NCBI GenBank assembly: GCA_004524425.1
Contig: SDNN01000166.1
Span: 1 to 6,428 of the forward strand
DNA length: 6,428 nt
Reading direction: 5' to 3'
Source: Promethearchaeota archaeon
GTDB taxonomy: Archaea; Asgardarchaeota; Lokiarchaeia; Sigynarchaeales; SOKP01
The notes below the pieces were generated by a model. It searched no databases, was not told where the DNA came from, and saw only the letters and a list, made by a program, of their open reading frames with translations. Position numbers and translations under genes: made by a program. Below, one piece after another: positions 1 through 5,264 of this stretch (the stretch's first letter is position 1; the number at the start of each line of letters is the position of its first letter).

Positions 1-909
1 AGTGATGTTGAAGAATTGGATGGGTATTACTATTATTATGGGGAGGAAGGAACGGGAGGATATAGAGTGGTTGGAGAAGGTAGAGATGGCGTGTATCCTA
101 TCATAGGAATTAATCATGACGATCTTATCCAAGACTTTGAAATTGAGGGAAGGTGGTTTGACGAGGATGATGAAAGTGATAACATGACGATTGGTGATGG
201 TCTTGCGTATAATTTTTTCGAATATGCCTTGGAACAAAGCATGCGAATAGAAGATTTAAGCCACAGATTTCACATCTCAGGAGTTATAATTGATAGCTTT
301 TATGGGGGTTATGCGGGATATATTAGTCTTAACATTTTTCAAGAAGAATTAAATTTCACTAATGATGAAATTAATATTCTCTTATTGGAAATTGAAGCAA
401 ATTCGTATAAGGATCTCAAGGATGATTTGAAGGAGCTTATAAGAGATGAATTGGGTTCAGAATTCACTTGTTTTTATTTAGACAGGATATTTGATAAAAA
501 CTTGGATTATCTTGCAAGTTTAACTCTATATCCGATCTTTTTAATCATTATCATGGGATTAGTCGCCATTTTTTCATTATATAATTACCAGAAAGCGGGA
601 TTAGTAGAAAAAGCTAAAGATATCTTGATAATGCGCGCATTGGGGACAAAAAGAAAATCAATAAAGAGGATCTTATTTTATGAATCATTATTTGTCATCA
701 TTCCCTCGATTATATTAAGTTTATCGATAGGAATGATAATAAATTCTACAATATTCTTAGAGAGAGCATATTTACCACCCCTATATGTTCCTTTCATTGC
801 TGTTGCTGTAATATTTGGAATAATGACTGTATTTAGCCTTCTAAGTCTCATTCCCATCATGAAAAAAATCGATAAAACATTTACCATAAAAGATTTCGAA
901 ATGTATTAA
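1..909 (+). CDS. FtsX-family ABC transporter permease (5' partial)
   Basis: This is the C-terminal part of a membrane permease; the frame is already open at base 1 (AGT GAT GTT GAA), so the TTG at 16 is not the real start and 302 residues are visible. The first ~165 residues are hydrophilic and resemble the extracytoplasmic MacB-type domain: an I-x-G-I-x-x-D-D stretch, 'EGRWFDEDD', 'IGDGLA', then a 'GVIIDSFYGGYAGYISLN' segment. Three hydrophobic helices follow, at about nt 520-585, 676-756 and 784-858. Between the first two lies the FtsX hallmark 'DILIMRALGTKRKSIKRIL' followed by 'YES' (nt 625-690), a basic cytoplasmic loop. Such permeases pair with an ABC ATPase to move lipids or lipoproteins, export peptides, or transmit force to envelope enzymes; the substrate cannot be told here. 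The expected N-terminal helix and the ATPase gene would lie to the left of the window. Family assignment is firm, function is not. Confidence 0.88.
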   Translation, partial: SDVEELDGYYYYYGEEGTGGYRVVGEGRDGVYPIIGINHDDLIQDFEIEGRWFDEDDESDNMTIGDGLAYNFFEYALEQSMRIEDLSHRFHISGVIIDSFYGGYAGYISLNIFQEELNFTNDEINILLLEIEANSYKDLKDDLKELIRDELGSEFTCFYLDRIFDKNLDYLASLTLYPIFLIIIMGLVAIFSLYNYQKAGLVEKAKDILIMRALGTKRKSIKRILFYESLFVIIPSIILSLSIGMIINSTIFLERAYLPPLYVPFIAVAVIFGIMTVFSLLSLIPIMKKIDKTFTIKDFEMY

Positions 910-924
910 AAAGAGTAGTCTATT

Positions 925-943
925 ATTTTTTAGAATAAAAAAT
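925..943 (+). terminator. AT hairpin after the permease gene
   Basis: A perfect 7-base inverted repeat (ATTTTTT at 925-931, AAAAAAT at 937-943) with a 5-base loop lies 16 bases after the permease stop codon. The left arm is itself an oligo-T run of the kind that ends archaeal transcripts. The all-AT stem is weak, so the T-run may matter more than the fold. Confidence 0.4.
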
Positions 944-990
944 CAAATGAGTTTAAGATCTTGCTCATGACAAACGATTTTTTTGACATG

Positions 991-1003
991 TTATTAAATT
1001 ATA
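991..1003 (+). promoter_or_regulatory. TATA-like box for first coiled-coil gene
   Basis: TTATTAAATTATA is centred about 44 bases before the preferred ATG at 1041. With initiation about 25 bases downstream of the box, the transcript would start near 1020-1025 and have a leader of roughly 15-20 bases. An 8-base palindrome AAGATCTT lies at 955-962, flanked by ATGAG (947-951) and CTCAT (964-968), which could be an operator. Assignment is by position and composition only, in a very AT-rich region. Confidence 0.35.
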
Positions 1004-1040
1004 GAATTTACTAATTCACGTGATAGTGAACCATCAGAAA

Positions 1041-1844
1041 ATGGCTCAAGATGATTTAAAATCTCGCATTGTCGATTTGGAAAATAATTTGGATTGTAAG
1101 GAAGCTGAAATAATTCAATATATAGATAGAATTGGAGAACTTGAAGAAATGGTCATGAAACTTGAAGCAGTGATTCCAGAGGATAATATATTAAATTCTA
1201 AGAAAGTATTAAAGAAAGCCATAATAGCCAAGTATGAAATTGCTCTAGAAGAGAAAGATAGGAAGATAAGAGAATTAAAAAATAGAATGGGAAGTCTTAG
1301 AAAGGAGAAAATTAAATTTCAGCACGAAGTGGAAAAATATAATCGGGAAAAGAATAGGGATTCCATTGTAATACGACTTGAAGAAGAAAAACCACCTTTC
1401 GAGATTTTAGTGAACGAATTGCAGTCAAAAATTAATAAACAAAATCTTACCATGCAAGAACTTAAGCAACAAATAAAATCCAGCGATAAATATACTAAAA
1501 AATTAGAGCAAAAAGATGAAGAGATAGAGAATTTGAAAATTGAGAATAAGAAGTTGAATAAGTATGTTCTCTCATTGAAAAATTCCCAAGAAGAAACAAG
1601 CGATAATCTCCTATTTCTGGTTGAATTAAAAGATGAAGAACTTGAAAAACTTAGAAATAAACTACAAAAAAAGAAGAATAAACTTAAAAATTTAAAAATA
1701 ATGCTTAACCTGAAGGAAGAAATCATAAACGAATTGATTAATCAAATAGAATCTCACAGGTCAGAAATTTCAGATCCTTTGATAGACATGCGATTAGAAA
1801 GAATAAATAATTTGAATGAACAATTGAAGAAAAAGACCATTTAA
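1041..1844 (+). CDS. Coiled-coil protein, paralogue A
   Basis: The product is a 267-residue, highly charged, Lys/Glu-rich protein dominated by heptad-like Leu/Ile spacing, so almost entirely alpha-helical coiled coil. It has no signal peptide or membrane segment and should be cytosolic. I place the start at ATG 1041 rather than the in-frame GTGs at 1020 or 1026, because from this ATG the protein aligns with paralogue B (starting at its own ATG 2064) without a gap for 95 residues. The strongest shared block is residues 62-95, with 27 of 34 positions identical, ending in 'RMGxLRKEKIxFQH'. A second shared block, 'PPFEILVNELQSKIN' at 118-132, interrupts the coil with prolines. A Pro-containing break 'LEAVIPED' is at 41-48. 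After ~145 residues the two diverge and A ends with a Lys-rich coil. I do not recognise the family; a scaffold or filament-forming role is only a guess. Confidence 0.85.
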   Translation: MAQDDLKSRIVDLENNLDCKEAEIIQYIDRIGELEEMVMKLEAVIPEDNILNSKKVLKKAIIAKYEIALEEKDRKIRELKNRMGSLRKEKIKFQHEVEKYNREKNRDSIVIRLEEEKPPFEILVNELQSKINKQNLTMQELKQQIKSSDKYTKKLEQKDEEIENLKIENKKLNKYVLSLKNSQEETSDNLLFLVELKDEELEKLRNKLQKKKNKLKNLKIMLNLKEEIINELINQIESHRSEISDPLIDMRLERINNLNEQLKKKTI

Positions 1845-1863
1845 CAACCATGAAATAGTACCA

Positions 1864-1915
1864 TTTTTTAACAAGAACTCGACTCTTTTTAATTCAAGCT
1901 AAAGGATATTTTTTT
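1864..1915 (+). terminator. Cluster of oligo-T runs after paralogue A
   Basis: Three T-runs follow the stop codon at close spacing: six at 1864-1869, five at 1886-1890 and seven at 1909-1915. Serial oligo-T tracts are typical archaeal termination signals. No strong hairpin is present, although TACCATT (1859-1865) and AATGGTA (1924-1930) form a widely spaced inverted repeat around the cluster. Confidence 0.4.
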
Positions 1916-1995
1916 ATTCAACCAATGGTATCTTCATCAATTATCATAGGATATTACTAAGAAATGAAAATGCCTTTTTAGAAGTGTAAAGATTT

Positions 1996-2029
1996 AATTA
2001 TTAAAATAGTTATAATTAAAATTATTAAA
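1996..2029 (+). promoter_or_regulatory. Promoter region of paralogue B with a direct repeat
   Basis: AATTATTAAA occurs twice, at 1996-2005 and 2020-2029, 24 bases apart. The downstream copy is part of a TATA-like stretch that would place initiation near 2050, giving a leader of about 14 bases before ATG 2064. The repeat could be two TATA/BRE sites or a tandem regulator site. It could also be chance in AT-rich DNA. The rest of the 219-base gap between the paralogues holds no coding frame that I can support. Confidence 0.3.
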
Positions 2030-2063
2030 GACCAGTTCAAATAATTTAAATTTAATTCAACAA

Positions 2064-3224
2064 ATGTCAGAAGAAGAACTTAGACGCAAAGTCTCTGATT
2101 TAGAAATCCAGTTAGAACATAAAGAAAATGAAATAAATAAATACTTGGATAGAATTGCACACTTAGAGGAAAATGTAATGCAATTAGAATCGTGCATTCC
2201 AGATGAAGATTCAAAATTAACCAAAAAACAATGGAAAAAAGGAAAGATCGCAAAATTAGAGATTGAACTCGAAGAGAAGGACAGAACTATAAGAGATTTA
2301 AAAGATAGAATGGGTTATTTAAGAAAAGAAAAGATCGATTTCCAGCACAAGTTTGAACAAGCTACTAAAAAAGAAGAGCACCCTGTTATAAGAATAGAGG
2401 AGAAGAAAGAACCGTTTGAAGTCTTGATTAAAGAATTGCAAGTCAAAATAAATAGACAACAAATGACAATATCCAAGTTACAAGAAGAACTTAAGAAAGA
2501 GGGAATTGAAGCCTTGAAAGCAAGAGTATTAGAGTTAAATAAAAAATTGGAAGAATTCCTCCCATCAGATGCAAGTCAAAAAGGAGAATCGTTGTCAAAA
2601 GGACAAGTAAAAAAAATGCAGAAAAAATTAAGGAAATCTGGAAAAAAAATTGATATCCTGGAAAAAAAAATGGAGATATACAAGCAGAAAACTAAAAAAC
2701 GAAGAGATGGTGAAAGTCAATTACTCGTTAAGGATTTAAAAAGTACGATAGTAGAGTTGAAGCAAAAACTAGAGGACAGAGATGAAAAGATTAATGATTT
2801 AGAAAAGATCATCTCCAGATTTGAAAAAATCGAGGAGGCAACTCCAGAAAATAAGACATTAGAATCTTCTAAAAGTCCAATCCTAAATTTAACGGAAGAT
2901 TTGCAGAAAAAATTAAATAAATCTAGAATGAGGATTAGAGCTCTTGAAACTGAATTAGAGGAATATAAAAATCTTAAGAACGCTGACAAATTACAATTCC
3001 AAAACGCTCATCTCAAGGAATCAGGTAAAAGATCGGGCCCAGAAATTCCTCATCAGAATCAACAAGACGATCAGAAGGGTATAACGCAAGAAAAGGATAA
3101 TTTAATAGCCTCAAATGAGGAACAACTAATTTTAAGAATGAAGGAATTAGAAAGCTTTGTTGAGGAGCTCAAGAAAGAAAACATTCAACAGAGATTAGAA
3201 ATCTCTAAATTAAGAGAAAAATAA
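2064..3224 (+). CDS. Coiled-coil protein, paralogue B with internal repeats
   Basis: This 386-residue protein is the longer partner of paralogue A. Residues 1-145 match A, including the 'RMGYLRKEKIDFQH' block (82-95) and 'EPFEVLIKELQVKIN' (116-130). Its extra length is built partly from internal repetition. A Pro-containing break plus basic coil ('LESCIPDEDS..LTKKQWKK', 41-59) recurs as 'LEEFLPSDAS...LSKGQVKK' (162-184). The coil at 185-207 ('QKKLRKSGKKIDILEKK') recurs at 280-302 ('QKKLNKSRMRIRALETE') with 12 of 23 identities. A polar, Gln-rich linker with two prolines (about 322-346) precedes a final short coil (350-386). There is no membrane segment or recognisable enzymatic motif. The start at ATG 2064 is supported by alignment with A. 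The downstream gene begins 34 bases after the stop. The family is unknown to me; an elongated cytosolic scaffold or cytoskeleton-like role is inferred from composition only. Confidence 0.88.
   Translation: MSEEELRRKVSDLEIQLEHKENEINKYLDRIAHLEENVMQLESCIPDEDSKLTKKQWKKGKIAKLEIELEEKDRTIRDLKDRMGYLRKEKIDFQHKFEQATKKEEHPVIRIEEKKEPFEVLIKELQVKINRQQMTISKLQEELKKEGIEALKARVLELNKKLEEFLPSDASQKGESLSKGQVKKMQKKLRKSGKKIDILEKKMEIYKQKTKKRRDGESQLLVKDLKSTIVELKQKLEDRDEKINDLEKIISRFEKIEEATPENKTLESSKSPILNLTEDLQKKLNKSRMRIRALETELEEYKNLKNADKLQFQNAHLKESGKRSGPEIPHQNQQDDQKGITQEKDNLIASNEEQLILRMKELESFVEELKKENIQQRLEISKLREK
2547..2969 (+). repeat. Internal repeats within paralogue B
   Basis: The DNA encoding the start of the 'QKKL.KS' coil, 2617-2639, is almost identical to 2902-2924: both begin TGCAGAAAAAATTAA and end AAATCT, with two differences in 23 bases. 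At protein level the match extends over about 23 residues (2616-2684 and 2901-2969). A weaker third copy, 'QKLEDRDEKINDLEK', lies between them at residues 234-248, giving a spacing of about 47-48 residues. The segment from 2547 also echoes residues 41-59 of the same protein. Confidence 0.55.
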
Positions 3225-3258
3225 CATTATGTAAGTAGACTAATTTTTTTGAATTTCA

Positions 3259-4242
3259 ATGCTTGAAATAATCTTTTTAGGTACCAGTGCGGCATCCCCT
3301 ATCAAGGATAGAAATTTATCTTCAGTGGCCATTAAATATCGAAATCATACCATTCTATTTGACTGTGGAGAAGATGTACAGAGAAGATTTATTGAAGCAG
3401 GATTAAAATTTAATAAACCATTAAAAATACTAATTTCTCATTTTCATGGAGATCACGTCATAGGGCTCCCCGGTCTTCTCTTTAGGTTCTCTTTAATTGA
3501 GAGAACTGCTCCTCTTACCATTATAGGGCCTCCAAACTTATTTCTTTACTTGTATCTTCATAGAAAAATATTAGGTTTAAAAACAAATTATCCCATTAAA
3601 ATAATAGAAATTGATCATTTAAACCAGTTGATAATCGAACACGAAGGCCTTGATTATGAAATGCCCTCAAATACACGTAAATTAGAAACTAATATTACTC
3701 TCGACACTAAGAGATTCTTTTTAAAATATGCTGTGGTGAAACACTCGATCCTTACTTACGCTTATGCGTTTGTAGAAAAACCGCGTTATGGTAAATTCAA
3801 TCCTGAACGCGCTAGGGAACTTGGAATTCCAGAAAGCCATCTTTGGAAGAAATTACAAGCTGGTAATATTATTGAATTTGAGGGAAAAAAAATCGATCCC
3901 GTGAAAGAACAAATAATCGGCCCTCAAAGATCCGGACGGATGATTACTTACTCATCAGATACTGCTCCGTGTGACACATTAATAGAGCTAGGAAAAAATT
4001 CCGATGTTTTGATCCATGAGGCGACATTTTCAAAAAAGCTTCAGGACATCGCTGAAGAAAAATTACACTCCACCTCGGTAGATGCCGCAATAGATGCTAA
4101 AAGGATGAATGCTCAACAATTGATATTAACCCACATCTCCTCCAGATATCAAGAAGATGACAAAATATTGCTCCAAGAAGCAAAAGAAATCTTTCCAAAT
4201 ACGGTATTGGCAAGAGATCTTTTAAGGGTGAAATTAAAATAA
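3259..4242 (+). CDS. rnz: Ribonuclease Z (tRNA 3'-processing endonuclease)
   Basis: RNase Z cuts precursor tRNA just after the discriminator base so that CCA can be added. The 327-residue length fits the short, single-domain form found in archaea and bacteria, which acts as a dimer. The metallo-beta-lactamase signature is complete: 'FLGTSAASPIKDRN' at the N terminus, 'LFDCGEDVQRRF' (33-44), zinc motif H61-x-H63-x-D65-H66 in 'SHFHGDHVIGLPGLL', H162 in 'KHSILTYAY', D234 in 'YSSDT', 'HEATF' (253-257), 'HSTSVDAA' (270-277) and H292 in 'LTHISSRY'. 'KPRYGKFNPERARELGIP' (174-191) is the usual RNase Z segment before the substrate pocket. One mild deviation is 'CGEDVQ' where many members have 'CGEGTQ'. 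It lies 34 bases after paralogue B, with a seven-T run (3244-3250) in between, so it may or may not be cotranscribed. It converges with the next gene. All catalytic residues are present and it should be active. Confidence 0.96.
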   Translation: MLEIIFLGTSAASPIKDRNLSSVAIKYRNHTILFDCGEDVQRRFIEAGLKFNKPLKILISHFHGDHVIGLPGLLFRFSLIERTAPLTIIGPPNLFLYLYLHRKILGLKTNYPIKIIEIDHLNQLIIEHEGLDYEMPSNTRKLETNITLDTKRFFLKYAVVKHSILTYAYAFVEKPRYGKFNPERARELGIPESHLWKKLQAGNIIEFEGKKIDPVKEQIIGPQRSGRMITYSSDTAPCDTLIELGKNSDVLIHEATFSKKLQDIAEEKLHSTSVDAAIDAKRMNAQQLILTHISSRYQEDDKILLQEAKEIFPNTVLARDLLRVKLK

Positions 4243-4285
4243 AAATTTCATTTTAAATTTCAAAAAAGTGTGAAATTAAAATGAA
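4229..4285. repeat. Three-part AT repeat able to form alternative hairpins
   Basis: The 3' end of the RNase Z gene (GTGAAATTAAAAT, 4229-4241) is repeated directly at 4270-4282. Between them lies the inverted version TTCATTTTAAATTTCA (4247-4262). The middle arm pairs with the downstream copy TGAAATTAAAATGAA (4271-4285) with a single bulged base and an 8-base loop (4263-4270). It can alternatively pair with the upstream copy across the stop codon. Its position between convergent genes suggests a bidirectional terminator or a 3'-end RNA structure. The stems contain few GC pairs. Confidence 0.55.
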
Positions 4286-4302
4286 CTGATTTATCATTTA
4301 GG

Positions 4303-4506
4303 TTACTGTCTTTTATATCCAAGAAATATGAGAATAATTCCTATCACAATCATTAGTAGTGAAAAACCGAACGCACCTATTACCATAGACTGAAAACTTC
4401 TACTAAGAGTATTCAATTGCAATACTAGATTGAGCAGAAGTATCATGGGTATGATGAATATCACAATTAATAAAATACCAACTATTACCATCCAGGTTTT
4501 TGCCAT
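4303..4506 (-). CDS. Small membrane protein with two transmembrane helices
   Basis: Starting at ATG 4506 ('MAKTWMVIVG'), this encodes 67 residues with two strongly hydrophobic helices, at about residues 6-31 and 41-63. A short polar loop 'NTLSRSFQS' joins them and a basic tail 'GYKRQ' ends the protein. A GTG four codons upstream (4518) would also open the frame, but the TATA-like box at 4530-4541 would then be only ~18 bases away, so the ATG is preferred. A helical hairpin with short ends has no catalytic features; such proteins are often subunits or regulators of membrane complexes, but nothing here names a partner. The gene is convergent with RNase Z and lies downstream of the ubiquitin-like gene on the same strand, separated from it by a ~200-base gap with its own promoter-like site. 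I do not recognise the family. That it is a real gene rests on the continuous amphipathic pattern and spacing. Confidence 0.6.
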   Translation of the reverse strand: MAKTWMVIVGILLIVIFIIPMILLLNLVLQLNTLSRSFQSMVIGAFGFSLLMIVIGIILIFLGYKRQ

Positions 4507-4529
4507 ATTAAATAACACTATTGGAATTT

Positions 4530-4541
4530 CTTTAATTTAAA
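4530..4541 (-). promoter_or_regulatory. TATA-like box for the small membrane protein
   Basis: Read on the minus strand the site is TTTAAATTAAAG, centred about 30 bases before ATG 4506. This fits a leaderless or near-leaderless archaeal transcript and favours that start over the GTG at 4518. A second TATA-like stretch (CTTTTAAATAA on the minus strand, 4567-4577) lies further upstream. The remaining gap up to the ubiquitin-like gene holds nothing else I can support. Confidence 0.4.
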
Positions 4542-4681
4542 GTTGATTAAAATGTTCTTCTTAATATTATTTAAAAGTTTTTAACATAATTGTTAGTAAA
4601 TAAGGAATTATTAAATGCTTAGCTAATGATTCAATTAAGACAAGTTAAAAATGAATTGCACTTTAATTTTTTCCATGTTTT

Positions 4682-4713
4682 AAAAAAAGAGAATAAAAAA
4701 ATTGTTTTTATTC
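4682..4713 (-). terminator. Hairpin and T-run ending the ubiquitin-like gene
   Basis: A perfect 9-base inverted repeat (GAATAAAAA at 4691-4699, TTTTTATTC at 4705-4713) encloses the 5-base loop AATTG. On the minus strand the stem is followed directly by a T-run (complement of seven A at 4682-4688). The first stem base is the last base of the stop codon, so termination would leave almost no 3' untranslated region. Confidence 0.6.
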
Positions 4714-4922
4714 TACCTGCCCCCTGCTATGTGAGGGAGTATGACAATTGAATCCTCGGGAGAGATTTTCGTTGATTCGTCTGCCTTAACTCCATTTACC
4801 AGGATGCCAAAGTATTTTTCTTCGAGATCAAGCTCTACGAGAAGATCTTTAACAGTCATGGTTTTTTCGGGGGTAAAGGTCTCATAAATTCCAGTTTGTA
4901 AAAGTTCGGAAACTTGTTTCAT
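4713..4922 (-). CDS. Ubiquitin-like MoaD/ThiS-family small protein with a GG-R tail
   Basis: This 69-residue protein has the beta-grasp pattern of MoaD, ThiS and archaeal SAMP proteins: an N-terminal strand, 'TVKDLLVEL' helix (23-31), 'GILVNGVKA' strand (39-47), then 'SPEDSIVILPHIAGG' (54-68). The residues D-S-I-V-I-L-P before the diglycine are characteristic of the sulfur-carrier branch. In that family the C-terminal glycine is adenylated by an E1-like enzyme. It is then thiocarboxylated for molybdopterin, thiamin or tRNA thiolation, or joined to target lysines. Here one arginine (R69, codon AGG) follows the diglycine before the TAG stop, so G68 is not the terminal residue. Activation would need removal of R69, as with ubiquitin precursors, or the protein may work differently. 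No E1 or protease gene is in the window. Start ATG 4922 fits the family's usual N terminus and the TATA-like box at 4951-4960. The family call is firm; its job is open. Confidence 0.87.
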   Translation of the reverse strand: MKQVSELLQTGIYETFTPEKTMTVKDLLVELDLEEKYFGILVNGVKADESTKISPEDSIVILPHIAGGR

Positions 4923-4950
4923 TTTAATACCTTGAAGGTTATTTGCTAAT

Positions 4951-4960
4951 AATTATAAAA
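4951..4960 (-). promoter_or_regulatory. TATA-like box for the ubiquitin-like gene
   Basis: TTTTATAATT on the minus strand sits 29-38 bases before ATG 4922, predicting a leader of only a few bases. It is the best-placed TATA-like element for this gene, although the DNA further upstream is also AT-rich. Confidence 0.45.
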
Positions 4961-5107
4961 TTGTTTTTATATTTATATTTATTGTCCTTTAATTCCAATA
5001 AGTTTTGTATTTATATGTAGTGTTTTTTCATTTCAATTCGTCTCAACAAGTGTAAGCCATGCAGGTAAAAAGTTGATTTTTCGTGTGATCTTGAGACATG
5101 CAATCTA

Positions 5108-5121
5108 AGCCTTTTAAATTT
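5108..5121 (+). promoter_or_regulatory. BRE/TATA-like promoter ahead of the SNAP-like gene
   Basis: AAGCC followed by TTTTAAATTT (5107-5121) resembles an archaeal BRE plus TATA box. Initiation would be expected near 5140-5147, just before ATG 5155, which opens a 22-codon frame ending at 5223. It is too far (about 100 bases or more) from any conventional start in the SNAP-like frame to be a leaderless promoter for that frame. This supports translation beginning at 5155 with a later frame change. Confidence 0.4.
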
Positions 5122-5154
5122 TATCATTTTTAAAAAGAAAAACCATTTCTTTTT

Positions 5155-5223
5155 ATGTTTGGATTAATTTTCTTGCATAAGTATCCTATAGTTAGCAATT
5201 TTGAGTTGATTAAGAGATATTAG
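5155..5223 (+). other. Short ATG frame, possible true 5' end of the SNAP-like gene
   Basis: ATG 5155 opens 22 codons ('MFGLIFLHKYPIVSNF', then 'ELIKRY') that stop at TAG 5221-5223. This is exactly where the +1-offset SNAP-like frame becomes open (from 5214). One extra base after 5220 would join them as '..ELIKRY-x-EEEDYLDY..', x being Leu, Ile or Val. The site sits in TATTAG, where loss of one T would do it. This may be a sequence error, a real frameshift, or coincidence. Confidence 0.35.
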
Positions 5224-5264
5224 AAGAGGAGGATTATTTAGACTATACTCAATTCCTTGAAGAT

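Noticed and set aside
16..22. TTG at 16 as start of the permease, or ATG at 20
   Set aside because: The frame is open through base 1, and an FtsX permease should have an N-terminal helix and a longer extracytoplasmic domain. ATG 20 is out of frame.
678..887. 69-codon minus-strand frame inside the permease gene
   Set aside because: It overlaps the conserved FtsX transmembrane region, which clearly codes on the plus strand.
1319..1726. 135-codon open frame on the minus strand inside paralogue A
   Set aside because: It is antisense to the well-supported coiled-coil gene; its Phe/Ser/Leu-rich product is the expected mirror of Lys/Glu-rich codons.
1845..2063. Hidden small gene between the two paralogues
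   Set aside because: ATG-initiated frames here run only a few codons before stopping, and composition is AT-rich with T-runs, consistent with terminator and promoter.
2717..2989. 90-codon minus-strand frame inside paralogue B
   Set aside because: Same antisense mirror effect, with no independent start signal or domain pattern.
5038..5105. tRNA or box C/D RNA in the divergent gap
   Set aside because: No cloverleaf with T-loop and acceptor stem could be built, and proper C and D boxes are absent; only a 7-base inverted repeat remains.
5225..5231. GAGGAGG as a Shine-Dalgarno site for the SNAP-like gene
   Set aside because: No start codon lies at suitable spacing, the other genes here lack such sites, and the bases read naturally as Glu codons in the long frame.
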